From assembly GCF_024623185.1 (NCBI RefSeq), contig NZ_JANJZK010000001.1:276644-340643 (forward strand): 64,000 bases of DNA. The letters run 5' to 3'. A program made the position numbers and the translations under genes. Shown piece by piece: positions 26,509 to 36,576 of the stretch (positions are counted from its first letter, which is position 1; each line of letters begins with the position of its first letter). This DNA is from Anaerofustis stercorihominis. Lineage in GTDB: Bacteria; Bacillota; Clostridia; Eubacteriales; Anaerofustaceae. The notes under the pieces are model-generated. The model saw nothing but the letters and a program-made list of their open reading frames with translations, did no database searches and was not told the DNA's origin.

Positions 26509-26642
26509 TATTTAAATATTAAATATAAAAATATTTTTTATATTATATGTTACTCCTATGTAACTGGTAGGTGATATTATAATATTAAAATAAAGTTTAA
26601 ATCTATTAAGAATGAGTATTAATATAGATATCGGAGGGTATT

Positions 26643-29600
26643 ATGAAAAAGTTAAATAGAATATTAAGCTTAATGTTAATTTCATTTATGATATTAAGTT
26701 TAATTCCTTCAAATGTTTTTGCTAAGGAAATACAAAATAAAAGCGGTAAAACCGTAAGCATTTCTTATGAAAAAGGCTGGGATGACGGGGTTACCGGAGA
26801 TGTTCCTGATACCAGTAAGTATGCTGTTGGAGAAACCATAAGTATAAGGACGGGCACACTTGCAAGACCTAATTATAGGTTTGCGGGCTGGAAGTATAGT
26901 AATTCTTCAACTAACTGGACTGAAAAAGTTGTAAAAGCGGGGGCTAACTTTGTTGTTCCTGATGTTGATACTATATTCAGACCTGTATGGGAAAAGGAAC
27001 CTTATAAAATAAAAATCGTATATCATTATGAAAATGATAAGGTTGCAAATGAAGTCACATATAAACCCAGTAACCAAACTATCGAAAGTGAAATATCAGC
27101 ATTTAATGTAGATGTTTATAACAATCATAAACCAGTAAGAAATGGCTATACATTTGCGGGATGGTTTGTGAACAGTAAGGATGGCAGAGATTATGATAAA
27201 GCTGAAGGTATTACTAACAGTGAGGGAAGATATTATGAAAATAGGGCAGAAGCAGTTATTAATCCTTGGATAATCGAAACAAATAATGGCGTCCTTGATT
27301 TATATGCAGGTTGGGTAAAGGACGGTAAGAATATTGAGGATATAAATAAACCTGAAGAAGAAAAGGTGGAATATACTTTAGAATACTGGACAAATAACGG
27401 AAACGGAGTATTTATTAGAACTACCCAAAAAGAGGGTAATTTAAATATAATAAATAAAGTTCCTAAGGCTAAAGTCGGATATGAATTTAAGGAATGGAAT
27501 ACAAAGTCTAATGGAAGCGGAACAGCTTATAAAGCCGGTGACAGCTTTAAATTAAATAGTAATACTAAGTTATATGCTATTTGGCAGTCAAACGGTATTG
27601 CTAACTTCTATGTTTTAAAGAATACTGCTAATGTACCTGGCAGTGCTTCTCCCGATAAACCTTCCAATTACAAACGTGTTGGAGCTGGGAAAATAAATAA
27701 ATCAATCAGTAAGTCCATATACGATAATACCAGTGAAAACGGAGTTGACAGAGACGGTAACCTAGTACAAATACCTAGTATGGAAACTCAGAAAAAGGCG
27801 TTGATATCAGCAGGATATAGTGAAAAAGATATAGATAGCGGTAAGATAGCAATAAGATGGTATGTAATTAAATTTGATAAAACAGATGGTTGGCATGTCG
27901 ATGGTGTTGCATATGATACTACCACTTATCATAAAGTTGTTTTTATTAATGAATATGATAAGTCTTTAAAAGATAATATATTTGAAAACTTTGAATATGT
28001 TGTTAAGTCTTATCCCAAAGTAGAAGATAATACAGGGGTTGCTAAACCTGATGTTAATCCGTATGAAGAGGGTTATGAATTTGATGGATGGTATTATGGA
28101 GACGGCACAAGACTTCAAGATCATGAACTTAAATGGGTTAATAAAGATATAGTTGTATATGCAAAATTTAAGAAAATCACATCAAAATATGTAATAAAAT
28201 ATATCGATATTGATACTAAAAAAGAGATAAAAAATAAAGAAACTTTGACCGGAGAATATGGAAGTTCTCTCAAAGTTGCGGCTAAGGATAAAGGAAATAT
28301 AAAAGGTTATACTCTAGTAGAAAATAACAGTGAATTCCCTATAGTCATTGATGAAATTTTAAAAAACAACGGAAGCGATAAAAATGCAAGGATAATAACA
28401 TTTGCATATAAGGCTAATGAGCATAAAGTAACTTATGATGCTAATCCTCCTTATAAAGGAGCTGTAGTTAAAAATGAAGATAAATTACCTAGTATAACTT
28501 CATATAAATATAATTCAAATGTGGAAGTTTCGGATTCCAAAGGAATTGAAGTCAAAGGATATACTTTTGACGGCTGGGCTGTTAAAGGACTTGAAGATGT
28601 AACTGATATTGATGTTAATTCTAAGTTTGCAATGCCTGACAATAATGTTACTCTTTCAGCAAAGTGGAAAATAAATCAATATACTGTAATCTATGATGCT
28701 AATGTTCCTAATGGCGGTGTTTTAGACGGTACGGTTACAGCAGACAAAAAATATGATTTTAATTCGGATGTTGAAGTTAATGGCGGCAACATAAGTGTTA
28801 AGGGATATTCGTTTGAAGGATATTATGATCAATATAATAATAGGTATACAGATGGAGTACATTTTAATATGCCTGCCGAAGATATTACATTAACTGCAGA
28901 ATGGAAAGTAAATGATTATCCATATGTTGTACATTATGTTGATACAAATAATAATAAACTTCATGATGATAAAAATGCCTCAGCTGACTATTGTAAAAAG
29001 GTAACTGAACATGCCATTGATATAAAAGGATATTCTCCAAAAAGTTCAACTGAAAATATAACTATAGATACTGAAAACAATGAAATAACCTTTGTATATG
29101 AAAAAAATATTTATAATTATGTGGTTCATTATGTAGATACCGAAGGAAATAAGTTATCAGACGATAAGAACGGTAATGCAAAATACGACGAAACAATAAC
29201 CGAAAATGCAATAAATATAAAGGGATATAGTTTACAAGGTGAAAAAGATCAGAGTATCAAAATAGATACTGAAAATAATGAAATAACATTTGTGTATGAA
29301 AAAAATAGTTATGATTACATCGTTCATTATGTAGACCTTGATGGTAACACATTATCTGCAGACAAAAAAGGCAGCGGTAAGTACAAAGAAACAATATCAG
29401 AAAAAGCAATAGATATAAAAGGTTACAGTGTACAGGGCAGTGATGAGCAAAAGATAGATATAGATGTTGAAAACAACGAAATAACTTTTGTATATGATAA
29501 AAATGTCTATGAATACAGAGTATATTATGTAGACAGAAATAACAATAGACTATATAATGATAAAATAATGAAAGCTGCTTTCGGAGATACCATAAGTGAA

Positions 29601-29696
29601 AAAGCGATTAATATAAATGGATACGAATTAGTAAGCAGTAACACACAGTCAATAGTAATAGATACTGAAAATAATATTATACTTTGTGTAACTTGA
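26643..29696 (+). CDS. Large secreted surface protein with InlB-type and MucBP-type repeats, no anchor
   Basis: 1017 residues. Signal peptide in residues 1-28 (NRILSLMLISFMILSLIPSNVFA). The N-terminal and middle parts hold several InlB B-repeat (Flg_new) modules with the FAGWK/FAGWF/FKEWN/FDGWY/FDGWA signature. The C-terminal part has four MucBP-like repeats of about 65 residues, each opening with VVHYVDT-like and closing with IDTENNEITFVYEKN-like sequence. The last repeat ends abruptly as IDTENNIILCVT with no sortase motif, membrane helix or binding domain. Likely an adhesin-like protein; anchoring is unexplained. RBS GGAGG. Confidence 0.85.
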   Translation: MKKLNRILSLMLISFMILSLIPSNVFAKEIQNKSGKTVSISYEKGWDDGVTGDVPDTSKYAVGETISIRTGTLARPNYRFAGWKYSNSSTNWTEKVVKAGANFVVPDVDTIFRPVWEKEPYKIKIVYHYENDKVANEVTYKPSNQTIESEISAFNVDVYNNHKPVRNGYTFAGWFVNSKDGRDYDKAEGITNSEGRYYENRAEAVINPWIIETNNGVLDLYAGWVKDGKNIEDINKPEEEKVEYTLEYWTNNGNGVFIRTTQKEGNLNIINKVPKAKVGYEFKEWNTKSNGSGTAYKAGDSFKLNSNTKLYAIWQSNGIANFYVLKNTANVPGSASPDKPSNYKRVGAGKINKSISKSIYDNTSENGVDRDGNLVQIPSMETQKKALISAGYSEKDIDSGKIAIRWYVIKFDKTDGWHVDGVAYDTTTYHKVVFINEYDKSLKDNIFENFEYVVKSYPKVEDNTGVAKPDVNPYEEGYEFDGWYYGDGTRLQDHELKWVNKDIVVYAKFKKITSKYVIKYIDIDTKKEIKNKETLTGEYGSSLKVAAKDKGNIKGYTLVENNSEFPIVIDEILKNNGSDKNARIITFAYKANEHKVTYDANPPYKGAVVKNEDKLPSITSYKYNSNVEVSDSKGIEVKGYTFDGWAVKGLEDVTDIDVNSKFAMPDNNVTLSAKWKINQYTVIYDANVPNGGVLDGTVTADKKYDFNSDVEVNGGNISVKGYSFEGYYDQYNNRYTDGVHFNMPAEDITLTAEWKVNDYPYVVHYVDTNNNKLHDDKNASADYCKKVTEHAIDIKGYSPKSSTENITIDTENNEITFVYEKNIYNYVVHYVDTEGNKLSDDKNGNAKYDETITENAINIKGYSLQGEKDQSIKIDTENNEITFVYEKNSYDYIVHYVDLDGNTLSADKKGSGKYKETISEKAIDIKGYSVQGSDEQKIDIDVENNEITFVYDKNVYEYRVYYVDRNNNRLYNDKIMKAAFGDTISEKAININGYELVSSNTQSIVIDTENNIILCVT

Positions 29697-29720
29697 TTAA
29701 AGCTAGGGGGAGCAATAATA

Positions 29721-32156
29721 ATGAAGGAAAAATTATTAAGAAAAAGAATTGGCGTTATTTGCATGCTTATTGCATTTGTTTTTATGGTTCCGAGTATTAT
29801 AAACGCGGCGACTTTGAAAAATGAACCTTATGTTCAGTACAATTTCAACAGCAATTTGACCGACCAAAAAGGGCACGGAGTACTTACAAAATGGAGCAGT
29901 ACGGGAAATAGCAACAGGAATAATTCTTCCACGTCTTACGGTTCGGACAGCTATGGACCTTATTTTCAGTGGAAATCCACTCAGGCGAGAGGCGGCGGAT
30001 TTTATATCGATATAGACAAGAATATCGGTGAAGAATATACTATCGGTCTTAAATTCTCCTTTGAACAGACAGGACCGGGCTGGAGAAAAATCATAGATTA
30101 TAAGAATTCGGCTGTGGATACAGGATTTTATTTTATTTCTGATGGTCATTTGAACTTTTATAATTATGGAACCAACGGAAAAAGTGTAACTAATCATAAT
30201 CAAGTAGTAGATATGATTGTCAGAAGAAACAAGTCAAAGTCTTTTGAAGCATATATAGTGAACGGAGATACCAAGACACTTGATTTACAGGTAAATGACA
30301 GTAATGATCAGGGCGTTCCGGCTGTAGTAAACGGTAAAACCAGACTAGGATTTTTCTTTGATGATATAGCCACTAGTTCGGAGGCAAGCTCGGGAGGAAA
30401 AGTATATGCCATAAAAATATGGGATAAATATATCGACCCTGACGAAGTAATCGAGGAACTCAAGCCTAAGGGATTTGTAAACGTACATTATGTTGATGAA
30501 AACGGGGATAAAATAAAAACAGATAAACAAATCGAAGGTGAAAAAGGCGAAGCTTACAGCGTAGCACAAGAGGATATAGAAGGATACAGATATGTAAGGA
30601 CAGAAGGAAACGCTTCGGGAGTATTCCCTGAGGGAAATACCGATGTTACTTTTGTATATAAAAAAATAGTGAAGGGTACCGTTACAGCAAAATTTGTGGA
30701 TATAAACGGGAATAAGATAAAAGATGATAAAATATATGAAGGCGAAAAAGACGAGCCTTATAATATAAAAAAAGAGAATATATACGGATATGAATATGTA
30801 AAGACCGAGGGAAATGCTACGGGAGTATTCCCTGACGGGAATATTGATGTTACCTTTGTATACAAAGTATCCATGCCTTGTACGGTAACTGCAAGGTATG
30901 TGGACGAGGACGGGAACAAGTTATGCGAAAATATAGTGTACAAGGGTTTTGAAAATGACAGTTATAAAACAAGCAAGCTTGAAATAAAGGGATATGAGTT
31001 TTTAAAAGTTGAGGGCAATGAGACTGGTAAGTTTATACATACTCCTCAAATAGTTACTTATATTTATAAAAAACAAGCTCCTCCCGAACCTGTCAAAAGA
31101 GGTGATGTAACCGCGAAGTATGTAGAGGAAGCAGGAAATGAAATTCATTCCGATTTGATATATAAAGGAAAAGCGGGGGATGATTACAAGACATCAAAAC
31201 TTGTTATACCGGGATATGACTTCAAGGAAGTCGTGGGAAATGAGAGCGGTAAATTTACAGAAGGCAGTCAGGAAGTAATATATATCTATATCAAGAAAAG
31301 CCCCGATGATGCCGCAGATGACACTAAGGGCGGAAGCGTTGTGGTAAGGTATGAAGATAAAGACGGGAATATCATAAAAGAGGACGTCGTTCATAATGGT
31401 AGCGTGGGAGATAAATATGAAGTCCCTAAACCTCAAATACCGGGATATGAAGTGGAAAAAGTCGTTGGGGAAGAAAAGGGTAAAATAGAGGAGAATGTGA
31501 AAGTAATAACAGTCGTTTATAATCCTCTATCCGCTATAGATACGGCGAGCAGTGTCGTTGCAAGATATGTTGACGAAAAAGGGAACACCATACATCCCGA
31601 CAATGTTTATGACGGTCAAATAGGTGATAATTATAAGACAAAAAAAGAAAACATCAAGGGATTCGAACTCGTAAAGGTTGAAGGTAAAGAAAGCGGTAAA
31701 TTTGCCGAAGATGTAAAAGTCGTTACGTATGTTTATAAAGAAGTCGGCAAGGTAACGGTAAAATTCGTAGACGAAAAAGGGAATACGATAAAGAAAGAAG
31801 TCGTATATACCGGAGGTCTGGAAGAAAGATATGATATAAAATATCCTAATATAAAAGGATATGAATATGTAAAGACGCTGGGCAGTAAAACCGGTTTTTA
31901 TTCAAGAGACGATCAGGAAATTATTTTTGTTTATAAAAAGGCGAAGAGCGTAAATGATAATAATAAGCTAAATAATAACACAGATAAAACAAATTCATCG
32001 GGAACGAGTAACGGCAGAGATGTATCAAATAAAAATACTCCTCCTTCCGGTTCGGTAAAGACGTCCGATGAGAATAATCTTGGTTTATATTTTATCCTTG
32101 CAATGATTTCGGCAGGCGGAGTGATGTATATGATAAGAAAATCAAAAGAAGCATAA
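29721..32156 (+). CDS. Cell-surface protein: LamG-like domain, seven MucBP repeats, C-terminal sorting-type tail
   Basis: 811 residues. Signal peptide 1-31. Residues about 35-245 look like a concanavalin/LamG-type beta-sandwich (YVQYNFNSNLTDQKG... AIKIWDKYID). Seven MucBP-like repeats of about 65 residues follow (each VTAKYVDENGN...GYEYVKTEGN...VFVYKK pattern). After a Ser/Asn-rich linker comes SVKTSDENN, a 20-residue hydrophobic segment and RKSKEA: the layout of a sortase signal but without LPXTG. Probably wall-linked adhesin. RBS AGGGGGAG, 24 bases after the previous gene, likely co-transcribed. Confidence 0.85.
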   Translation: MKEKLLRKRIGVICMLIAFVFMVPSIINAATLKNEPYVQYNFNSNLTDQKGHGVLTKWSSTGNSNRNNSSTSYGSDSYGPYFQWKSTQARGGGFYIDIDKNIGEEYTIGLKFSFEQTGPGWRKIIDYKNSAVDTGFYFISDGHLNFYNYGTNGKSVTNHNQVVDMIVRRNKSKSFEAYIVNGDTKTLDLQVNDSNDQGVPAVVNGKTRLGFFFDDIATSSEASSGGKVYAIKIWDKYIDPDEVIEELKPKGFVNVHYVDENGDKIKTDKQIEGEKGEAYSVAQEDIEGYRYVRTEGNASGVFPEGNTDVTFVYKKIVKGTVTAKFVDINGNKIKDDKIYEGEKDEPYNIKKENIYGYEYVKTEGNATGVFPDGNIDVTFVYKVSMPCTVTARYVDEDGNKLCENIVYKGFENDSYKTSKLEIKGYEFLKVEGNETGKFIHTPQIVTYIYKKQAPPEPVKRGDVTAKYVEEAGNEIHSDLIYKGKAGDDYKTSKLVIPGYDFKEVVGNESGKFTEGSQEVIYIYIKKSPDDAADDTKGGSVVVRYEDKDGNIIKEDVVHNGSVGDKYEVPKPQIPGYEVEKVVGEEKGKIEENVKVITVVYNPLSAIDTASSVVARYVDEKGNTIHPDNVYDGQIGDNYKTKKENIKGFELVKVEGKESGKFAEDVKVVTYVYKEVGKVTVKFVDEKGNTIKKEVVYTGGLEERYDIKYPNIKGYEYVKTLGSKTGFYSRDDQEIIFVYKKAKSVNDNNKLNNNTDKTNSSGTSNGRDVSNKNTPPSGSVKTSDENNLGLYFILAMISAGGVMYMIRKSKEA

Positions 32157-32163
32157 TAAATAA

Positions 32164-32187
32164 GGCAGGTCAAACCTGTCTTTTTTT
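32164..32187 (+). terminator. Terminator after the surface protein pair
   Basis: GGCAGGT (32164-32170) with ACCTGTC (32174-32180), loop CAA, then seven T. Confidence 0.9.
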
Positions 32188-32294
32188 ATACTTATTTATA
32201 AAAATTATCTATAATTATTTTTTAAGTTTAATCTGTTTTATAAATATTGACAAGCATTTTCTTTACATAGAATATAGCAATTTAATATTCATTA

Positions 32295-32303
32295 TGATAT
32301 AAT
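32295..32303 (+). promoter_or_regulatory. Extended -10 promoter of mnmE
   Basis: TGATATAAT about 60 bases before the ATG. A second possible start, TTGACA at 32247-32252 with a weak -10 near 32271, lies just upstream. Confidence 0.55.
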
Positions 32304-32363
32304 TTAAAAGTTAATCGGGAAATATTTATAAATTTTAGGAAATATTTATTTTAGGAGAAAAAA

Positions 32364-33740
32364 ATGTTTAAAGAAGATACAATCGCTGCAATAGCTACAC
32401 CATCCGGGTATGGCGGTATTTCTATTATTAGGATCAGCGGAAGTGAAGCATTTAAAGTTTGTGACAGAGTCTTTAAAATGAAAAAAGGTTCTATTTTTGA
32501 TGTTCCTAAAAATACTATAAACTACGGTCATGTTGTAGATAAAGATACAAATGAGATAATAGATGAAGTACTTGTTTCAAAAATGTGTGAGCCGCATTCA
32601 TTTACTGCGGAAGATGTCATTGAAATCAACTGCCACGGAGGAATGAGTGTTACAAAGGATATACTTAACTTGGTACTCAAAAACGGAGCAAGGCTTGCCG
32701 AAGCGGGAGAATTCACTAAAAGAGCTTTTTTAAACGGTAGGATAGATTTGGTTCAGGCTGAAGCGATAAGCGATATTATCACAGCTAAAACATCTAATTT
32801 TGCAAAGAGCGCAATGAGCTCTCTTAAAGGAGATTTATCTAAGCGTATAGATGATATAAAAGCTGATATTACTAATATGCTTGCGAGACTGGAAGTCACT
32901 ATTCAATATCCGGAATATGATGAAGAAGATTTAACAAATAATGAAATAGTGGAATTAATAAATTCCATGAAATCTAAACTTAATAAAATTATTGCTACTT
33001 TTGAAAAAGGAGAAATTTTAAAAGACGGAATAAATGTCGCTATAATAGGAAAACCAAATGTTGGAAAATCTCAGCTTTTAAATGCACTTATAAATGAAAA
33101 TAAAGCTATCGTGACCGAAGAAGCCGGTACTACAAGGGACATTGTGGACGAAGTAGTAAATATAAAAGGTGTTCCTATTAAATTTATAGACACTGCGGGA
33201 ATTAGAAATGCGGACAGTAAAGTTGAAAAAATCGGCATAGATAAATCAATTGCAATGCTTGAAGAAAGTAATATTATTTTATTTTGTATAGATACATCAA
33301 GAGCTCTTGACACTGAAGATATGGATATAATAAAAATGCTTCCTGATGATAAGGAAATATTGGTTGTGCTCAATAAAATGGATTTGAATACAAATATGGA
33401 TACGATCAAAGCATTTGAGAATTATAAAACAGTTGAAATTTCTGCTCTTAAAAAAGAGGGGATAGAAAAAATAGAAAATAAGATATATGAACTTACCGGA
33501 TTAACTGAAGATGATGAAGTAGGAAATACACTGGTAAGTAATGTAAGACATAAAAATCTTTTGATTGGGGCAAGAGAAGATTTTGATAATGCTATTAAAA
33601 TGATAAATGAAGGGCTTGAGGTGGATCTTGCAGAGATAGATATAAATTCGGCTTTAGGCAAGCTCGGGGGTATCACTGGAGAGACAACAAGCGAAGATAT
33701 AATAGATGAAATATTTAAAAATTTCTGTTTAGGAAAGTAG
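32364..33740 (+). CDS. mnmE: tRNA uridine-5-carboxymethylaminomethyl modification GTPase
   Basis: 458 residues, normal length. N-terminal folate-binding domain ([22 protein letters not shown]), central helical domain, inserted G domain with G1 GKPNVGKS near 229-236, G2 TTRD, G3 DTAG and G4 NKMD, and the C-terminal CLGK that holds the catalytic Cys. With MnmG it installs the cmnm5 group on wobble U34 of tRNAs. RBS AGGAGAAAAA; nine bases before mnmG. Confidence 0.97.
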   Translation: MFKEDTIAAIATPSGYGGISIIRISGSEAFKVCDRVFKMKKGSIFDVPKNTINYGHVVDKDTNEIIDEVLVSKMCEPHSFTAEDVIEINCHGGMSVTKDILNLVLKNGARLAEAGEFTKRAFLNGRIDLVQAEAISDIITAKTSNFAKSAMSSLKGDLSKRIDDIKADITNMLARLEVTIQYPEYDEEDLTNNEIVELINSMKSKLNKIIATFEKGEILKDGINVAIIGKPNVGKSQLLNALINENKAIVTEEAGTTRDIVDEVVNIKGVPIKFIDTAGIRNADSKVEKIGIDKSIAMLEESNIILFCIDTSRALDTEDMDIIKMLPDDKEILVVLNKMDLNTNMDTIKAFENYKTVEISALKKEGIEKIENKIYELTGLTEDDEVGNTLVSNVRHKNLLIGAREDFDNAIKMINEGLEVDLAEIDINSALGKLGGITGETTSEDIIDEIFKNFCLGK

Positions 33741-33748
33741 AGGATATA

Positions 33749-35623
33749 ATGAGTTTTTTAGCTGGTGAATATGATGTTATAGTAATAGGTGCCGGACATG
33801 CGGGATGTGAAGCGGCACTTGCAAGTGCAAGAAAAGGAAGCCGTACTCTTCTTTTAACACTTAATTTAGATGCTCTTGCGATGATGCCTTGTAACCCTTC
33901 AATAGGAGGGACGGGAAAGGGGCATTTGGTCAGAGAAATAGATGCACTTGGCGGAGAAATGGGTAAAAACATAGATAAGACTTTTATTCAAACAAAGACT
34001 CTTAATACTGCTAAAGGTGTTGCGGTTCAGTCTCTTAGAGCACAAGCTGATAAGAAAAAGTATCAGGAAGAGATGAAATTTGTAATTGAAAACACCGATA
34101 ATCTGGATTTGAAACAGCAGGAGGCAGTGGAAATACTTACTGAAGACGAAAAAGTAAGCGGTGTCATCACTCATACCGGAGCAATGTATAAGACCAAAGC
34201 TATAGTTATTTGTTCGGGAACATATTTGAAAGGCAGGATAATAATAGGTGATGTAAGCTATTCCGGAGGTCCGAATGGTATTTTCCCTGCGAATAAGTTA
34301 AGCGACAGTTTAAAAAAACTGGGATTTAAACTATTAAGACTAAAGACGGGGACTCCTGCAAGGGTAAATAAAAGAAGTATAGATTTTTCAAAAATGGAAG
34401 TTCAGTTTGGAGATAAGGAAATAACTCCTTTTTCTTTTGAAAATGAAGATAAAGATTTAGACTATGATGAGCAGCCATGTTATCTTGCTTATACCAATGA
34501 AAAGACACACGAAGTTATTAAAGATAATCTGCATCGTTCACCTCTATACAGCGGAAATATCACAGGTATAGGACCGAGATATTGTCCCAGTATAGAAGAT
34601 AAAATAGTTAGGTTTGCAGATAAGGAAAGACATCAGCTATTTGTTGAACCTGAAGGTCTCAATACAAATGAGATGTATCTTCAGGGTATGAGTTCATCTC
34701 TTCCCGAAGATGTTCAGGTCAAGTTCTTAAGAACCATTAAAGGTCTTGAAAATGTAGAAATAATGAGAGTAGCATATGCCATTGAATACGATGCCGTAGA
34801 ACCTACTCAAATAGAGTTATCTCTTGAAAGTAAAGTAGTTAAAGGATTATTTACTGCCGGACAAATAAACGGGACCAGTGGGTATGAGGAGGCTGCAGCA
34901 CAGGGACTTATTGCAGGTATCAATGCAAGTAACTATGTTCAAAATAAAGAACCTCTTATTTTAGACAGGGCGAGCAGTTATATTGGAGTTCTTATTGACG
35001 ATATCACAACAAAAGGAACAAAAGAACCTTATAGGATGTTTACTTCAAGGGTCGAATACAGACTTCTTTTAAGACAGGATAATGCGGACTTAAGACTTAC
35101 TCCTTATGGTTATGAACAGGGGCTGATAAGTAAGGAAAGATATGAAAATCTTTTGAAATATGAAGATGCTGTAAATAATGAAAAGTCAAGACTTAAACAA
35201 GTAAAAATCACTCCAAGCAATGAGAATAATCAGAAATTGACTGAAATAGGAACGACACCTTTAAGAAACACCATAACAGTATATGACCTTATAAAGAGAC
35301 CTAAAATAAGCTATGATGATACAGAAATATTTGATGAAAACAGGGCTGAGCTTTCAAGGCGAGTTAAGCAGCAAGTTGAAATTCAAATAAAATATCATGA
35401 TTATATTTTAAAGCAGCAAGCAAGCATTGATAAGTTTAAGTCCATGGAGAAGAAAGTACTTCCCGAGGATATAAATTATAATGAAATAAAGAATTTGAGA
35501 TTGGAAGCAAGGCAAAAACTTGAAGATATAAGACCCAAAAATTTAGGACAGGCTTCGAGGATATCCGGAGTTTCTCCGTCAGATATAAATGTACTTTTAA
35601 TAGAACTTGCAAAGAATAAATAG
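33749..35623 (+). CDS. mnmG: tRNA uridine-5-carboxymethylaminomethyl modification enzyme, FAD-dependent
   Basis: 624 residues, full length. N-terminal FAD loop [12 protein letters not shown], the [13 protein letters not shown] motif, and TGTPARV and [13 protein letters not shown] further on, all GidA signatures. Partner of MnmE in the cytosol; binds FAD, NADH and tRNA. In many Firmicutes rsmG follows; here a ParB-family gene follows instead after 13 bases. Confidence 0.97.
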   Translation: MSFLAGEYDVIVIGAGHAGCEAALASARKGSRTLLLTLNLDALAMMPCNPSIGGTGKGHLVREIDALGGEMGKNIDKTFIQTKTLNTAKGVAVQSLRAQADKKKYQEEMKFVIENTDNLDLKQQEAVEILTEDEKVSGVITHTGAMYKTKAIVICSGTYLKGRIIIGDVSYSGGPNGIFPANKLSDSLKKLGFKLLRLKTGTPARVNKRSIDFSKMEVQFGDKEITPFSFENEDKDLDYDEQPCYLAYTNEKTHEVIKDNLHRSPLYSGNITGIGPRYCPSIEDKIVRFADKERHQLFVEPEGLNTNEMYLQGMSSSLPEDVQVKFLRTIKGLENVEIMRVAYAIEYDAVEPTQIELSLESKVVKGLFTAGQINGTSGYEEAAAQGLIAGINASNYVQNKEPLILDRASSYIGVLIDDITTKGTKEPYRMFTSRVEYRLLLRQDNADLRLTPYGYEQGLISKERYENLLKYEDAVNNEKSRLKQVKITPSNENNQKLTEIGTTPLRNTITVYDLIKRPKISYDDTEIFDENRAELSRRVKQQVEIQIKYHDYILKQQASIDKFKSMEKKVLPEDINYNEIKNLRLEARQKLEDIRPKNLGQASRISGVSPSDINVLLIELAKNK

Positions 35624-35636
35624 TAGGGGGATAGAA

Positions 35637-36419
35637 GTGACAAACGTAAAAAAAGTTAAAGAACTAGATATATCACTGATTTCAGCAAACAAAGATCAAC
35701 CAAGGAAATATTTCGATGAAGAAAGTATTAAAGAGCTTTCAGAGTCTATAAAAAGTCTCGGGATAATTCAGCCGATTACAGTTAGACAAAAAGGATTTAA
35801 TGCTTATGAAGTAGTCAGCGGCGAAAGACGACTTAGAGCAAGCAGACTTGCCGGACTAAGTAAAATTCCTTGTATCATAGTTTCTATTAACAGCGAAGAA
35901 AATGATTTAATAGCTTTAATAGAAAATATACAAAGAGAAAATTTAAACTTTTATGAAGAAGCTTTAAGTTATAAGAAAATAATGAGCGAATATGGAATGA
36001 GTCAGGAAGAACTTGCAGGGAGGATAGGTAAAAAGCAATCTACTATTTCTAATTTAGTTAGACTTTTAAATCTCGATGAGGAGGTTCTTCAGATAATCAT
36101 TGAAAATAATCTTACTCAGCGTCATGCCAGATGTTTGCTTTCTCTGCCTGACAGTAATATGAGATTAAAAGCTGCAAAGGAAATTGCGAAGAAAGATTTA
36201 AATGTAAAGAACTCAGAGCTTTTAGTTGAAAGATTAAAGCAGGAAGTTGTTATTAATTCTTCTAAAACCAATGTTAAAAATATTTTTAATTATAAAATTT
36301 ATACAAATACTATAAAACAAGCGTATAAGAGTATTTTTAACACCGGACTTGAATGTGATTACAAAGAAAAAGACTTTGATGACAGGATAGAAGTTGTCAT
36401 TACAATTCCTAAAAAATAA
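35637..36419 (+). CDS. noc: ParB-family nucleoid protein, Noc-like
   Basis: 260 residues from the GTG at 35637, preceded by AGGGGGA; an in-frame TTG at 35607 inside mnmG is rejected. N-terminal ParB CTPase domain with QPITVRQKG and the box GERRLRASRLAG, then the helix-turn-helix region MSQEELAGRIGKKQSTISNLVRLL, and a C-terminal dimer domain. ENIQRENLNFYEEA and QRHARCLL resemble Noc/ParB equally. Either a nucleoid occlusion factor or a chromosome segregation ParB; no parA/soj is adjacent. Confidence 0.85.
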   Translation: MTNVKKVKELDISLISANKDQPRKYFDEESIKELSESIKSLGIIQPITVRQKGFNAYEVVSGERRLRASRLAGLSKIPCIIVSINSEENDLIALIENIQRENLNFYEEALSYKKIMSEYGMSQEELAGRIGKKQSTISNLVRLLNLDEEVLQIIIENNLTQRHARCLLSLPDSNMRLKAAKEIAKKDLNVKNSELLVERLKQEVVINSSKTNVKNIFNYKIYTNTIKQAYKSIFNTGLECDYKEKDFDDRIEVVITIPKK

Positions 36420-36426
36420 AATTAAA

Positions 36427-36475
36427 AAGTTACAAAAAGCATGTGGAATCAATCTGTATGCTTTTTTTGTAACTT
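36427..36475 (+). terminator. Terminator of mnmE-mnmG-noc
   Basis: AAGTTACAAAAAGCAT (36427-36442) pairs with the ATGC/T-run/GTAACTT arm at 36458-36474 with an internal T7 run; long loop. Confidence 0.75.
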
Positions 36476-36510
36476 AATAAAAACTTAATATTTAATTTAC
36501 TTTATCTTCA

Positions 36511-36539
36511 TTGCTATGATTGTCGAAATTTGTTATAAT
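36511..36539 (+). promoter_or_regulatory. Promoter of the polysaccharide deacetylase gene
   Basis: TTGCTA (36511-36516), 17-base spacer, TATAAT (36534-36539) with a TGT extension. About 37 bases before the ATG. Confidence 0.75.
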
Positions 36540-36576
36540 CTCATCATTACATTGATATATTAAGAGGATAAAAGAC

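Noticed and set aside
29696..29721. Fusion of the two surface protein genes by frameshift
   Set aside because: Both genes are in the same frame, and restoring the apparent lost base would move the first gene out of frame with the second; the second has its own signal peptide and ribosome binding site.
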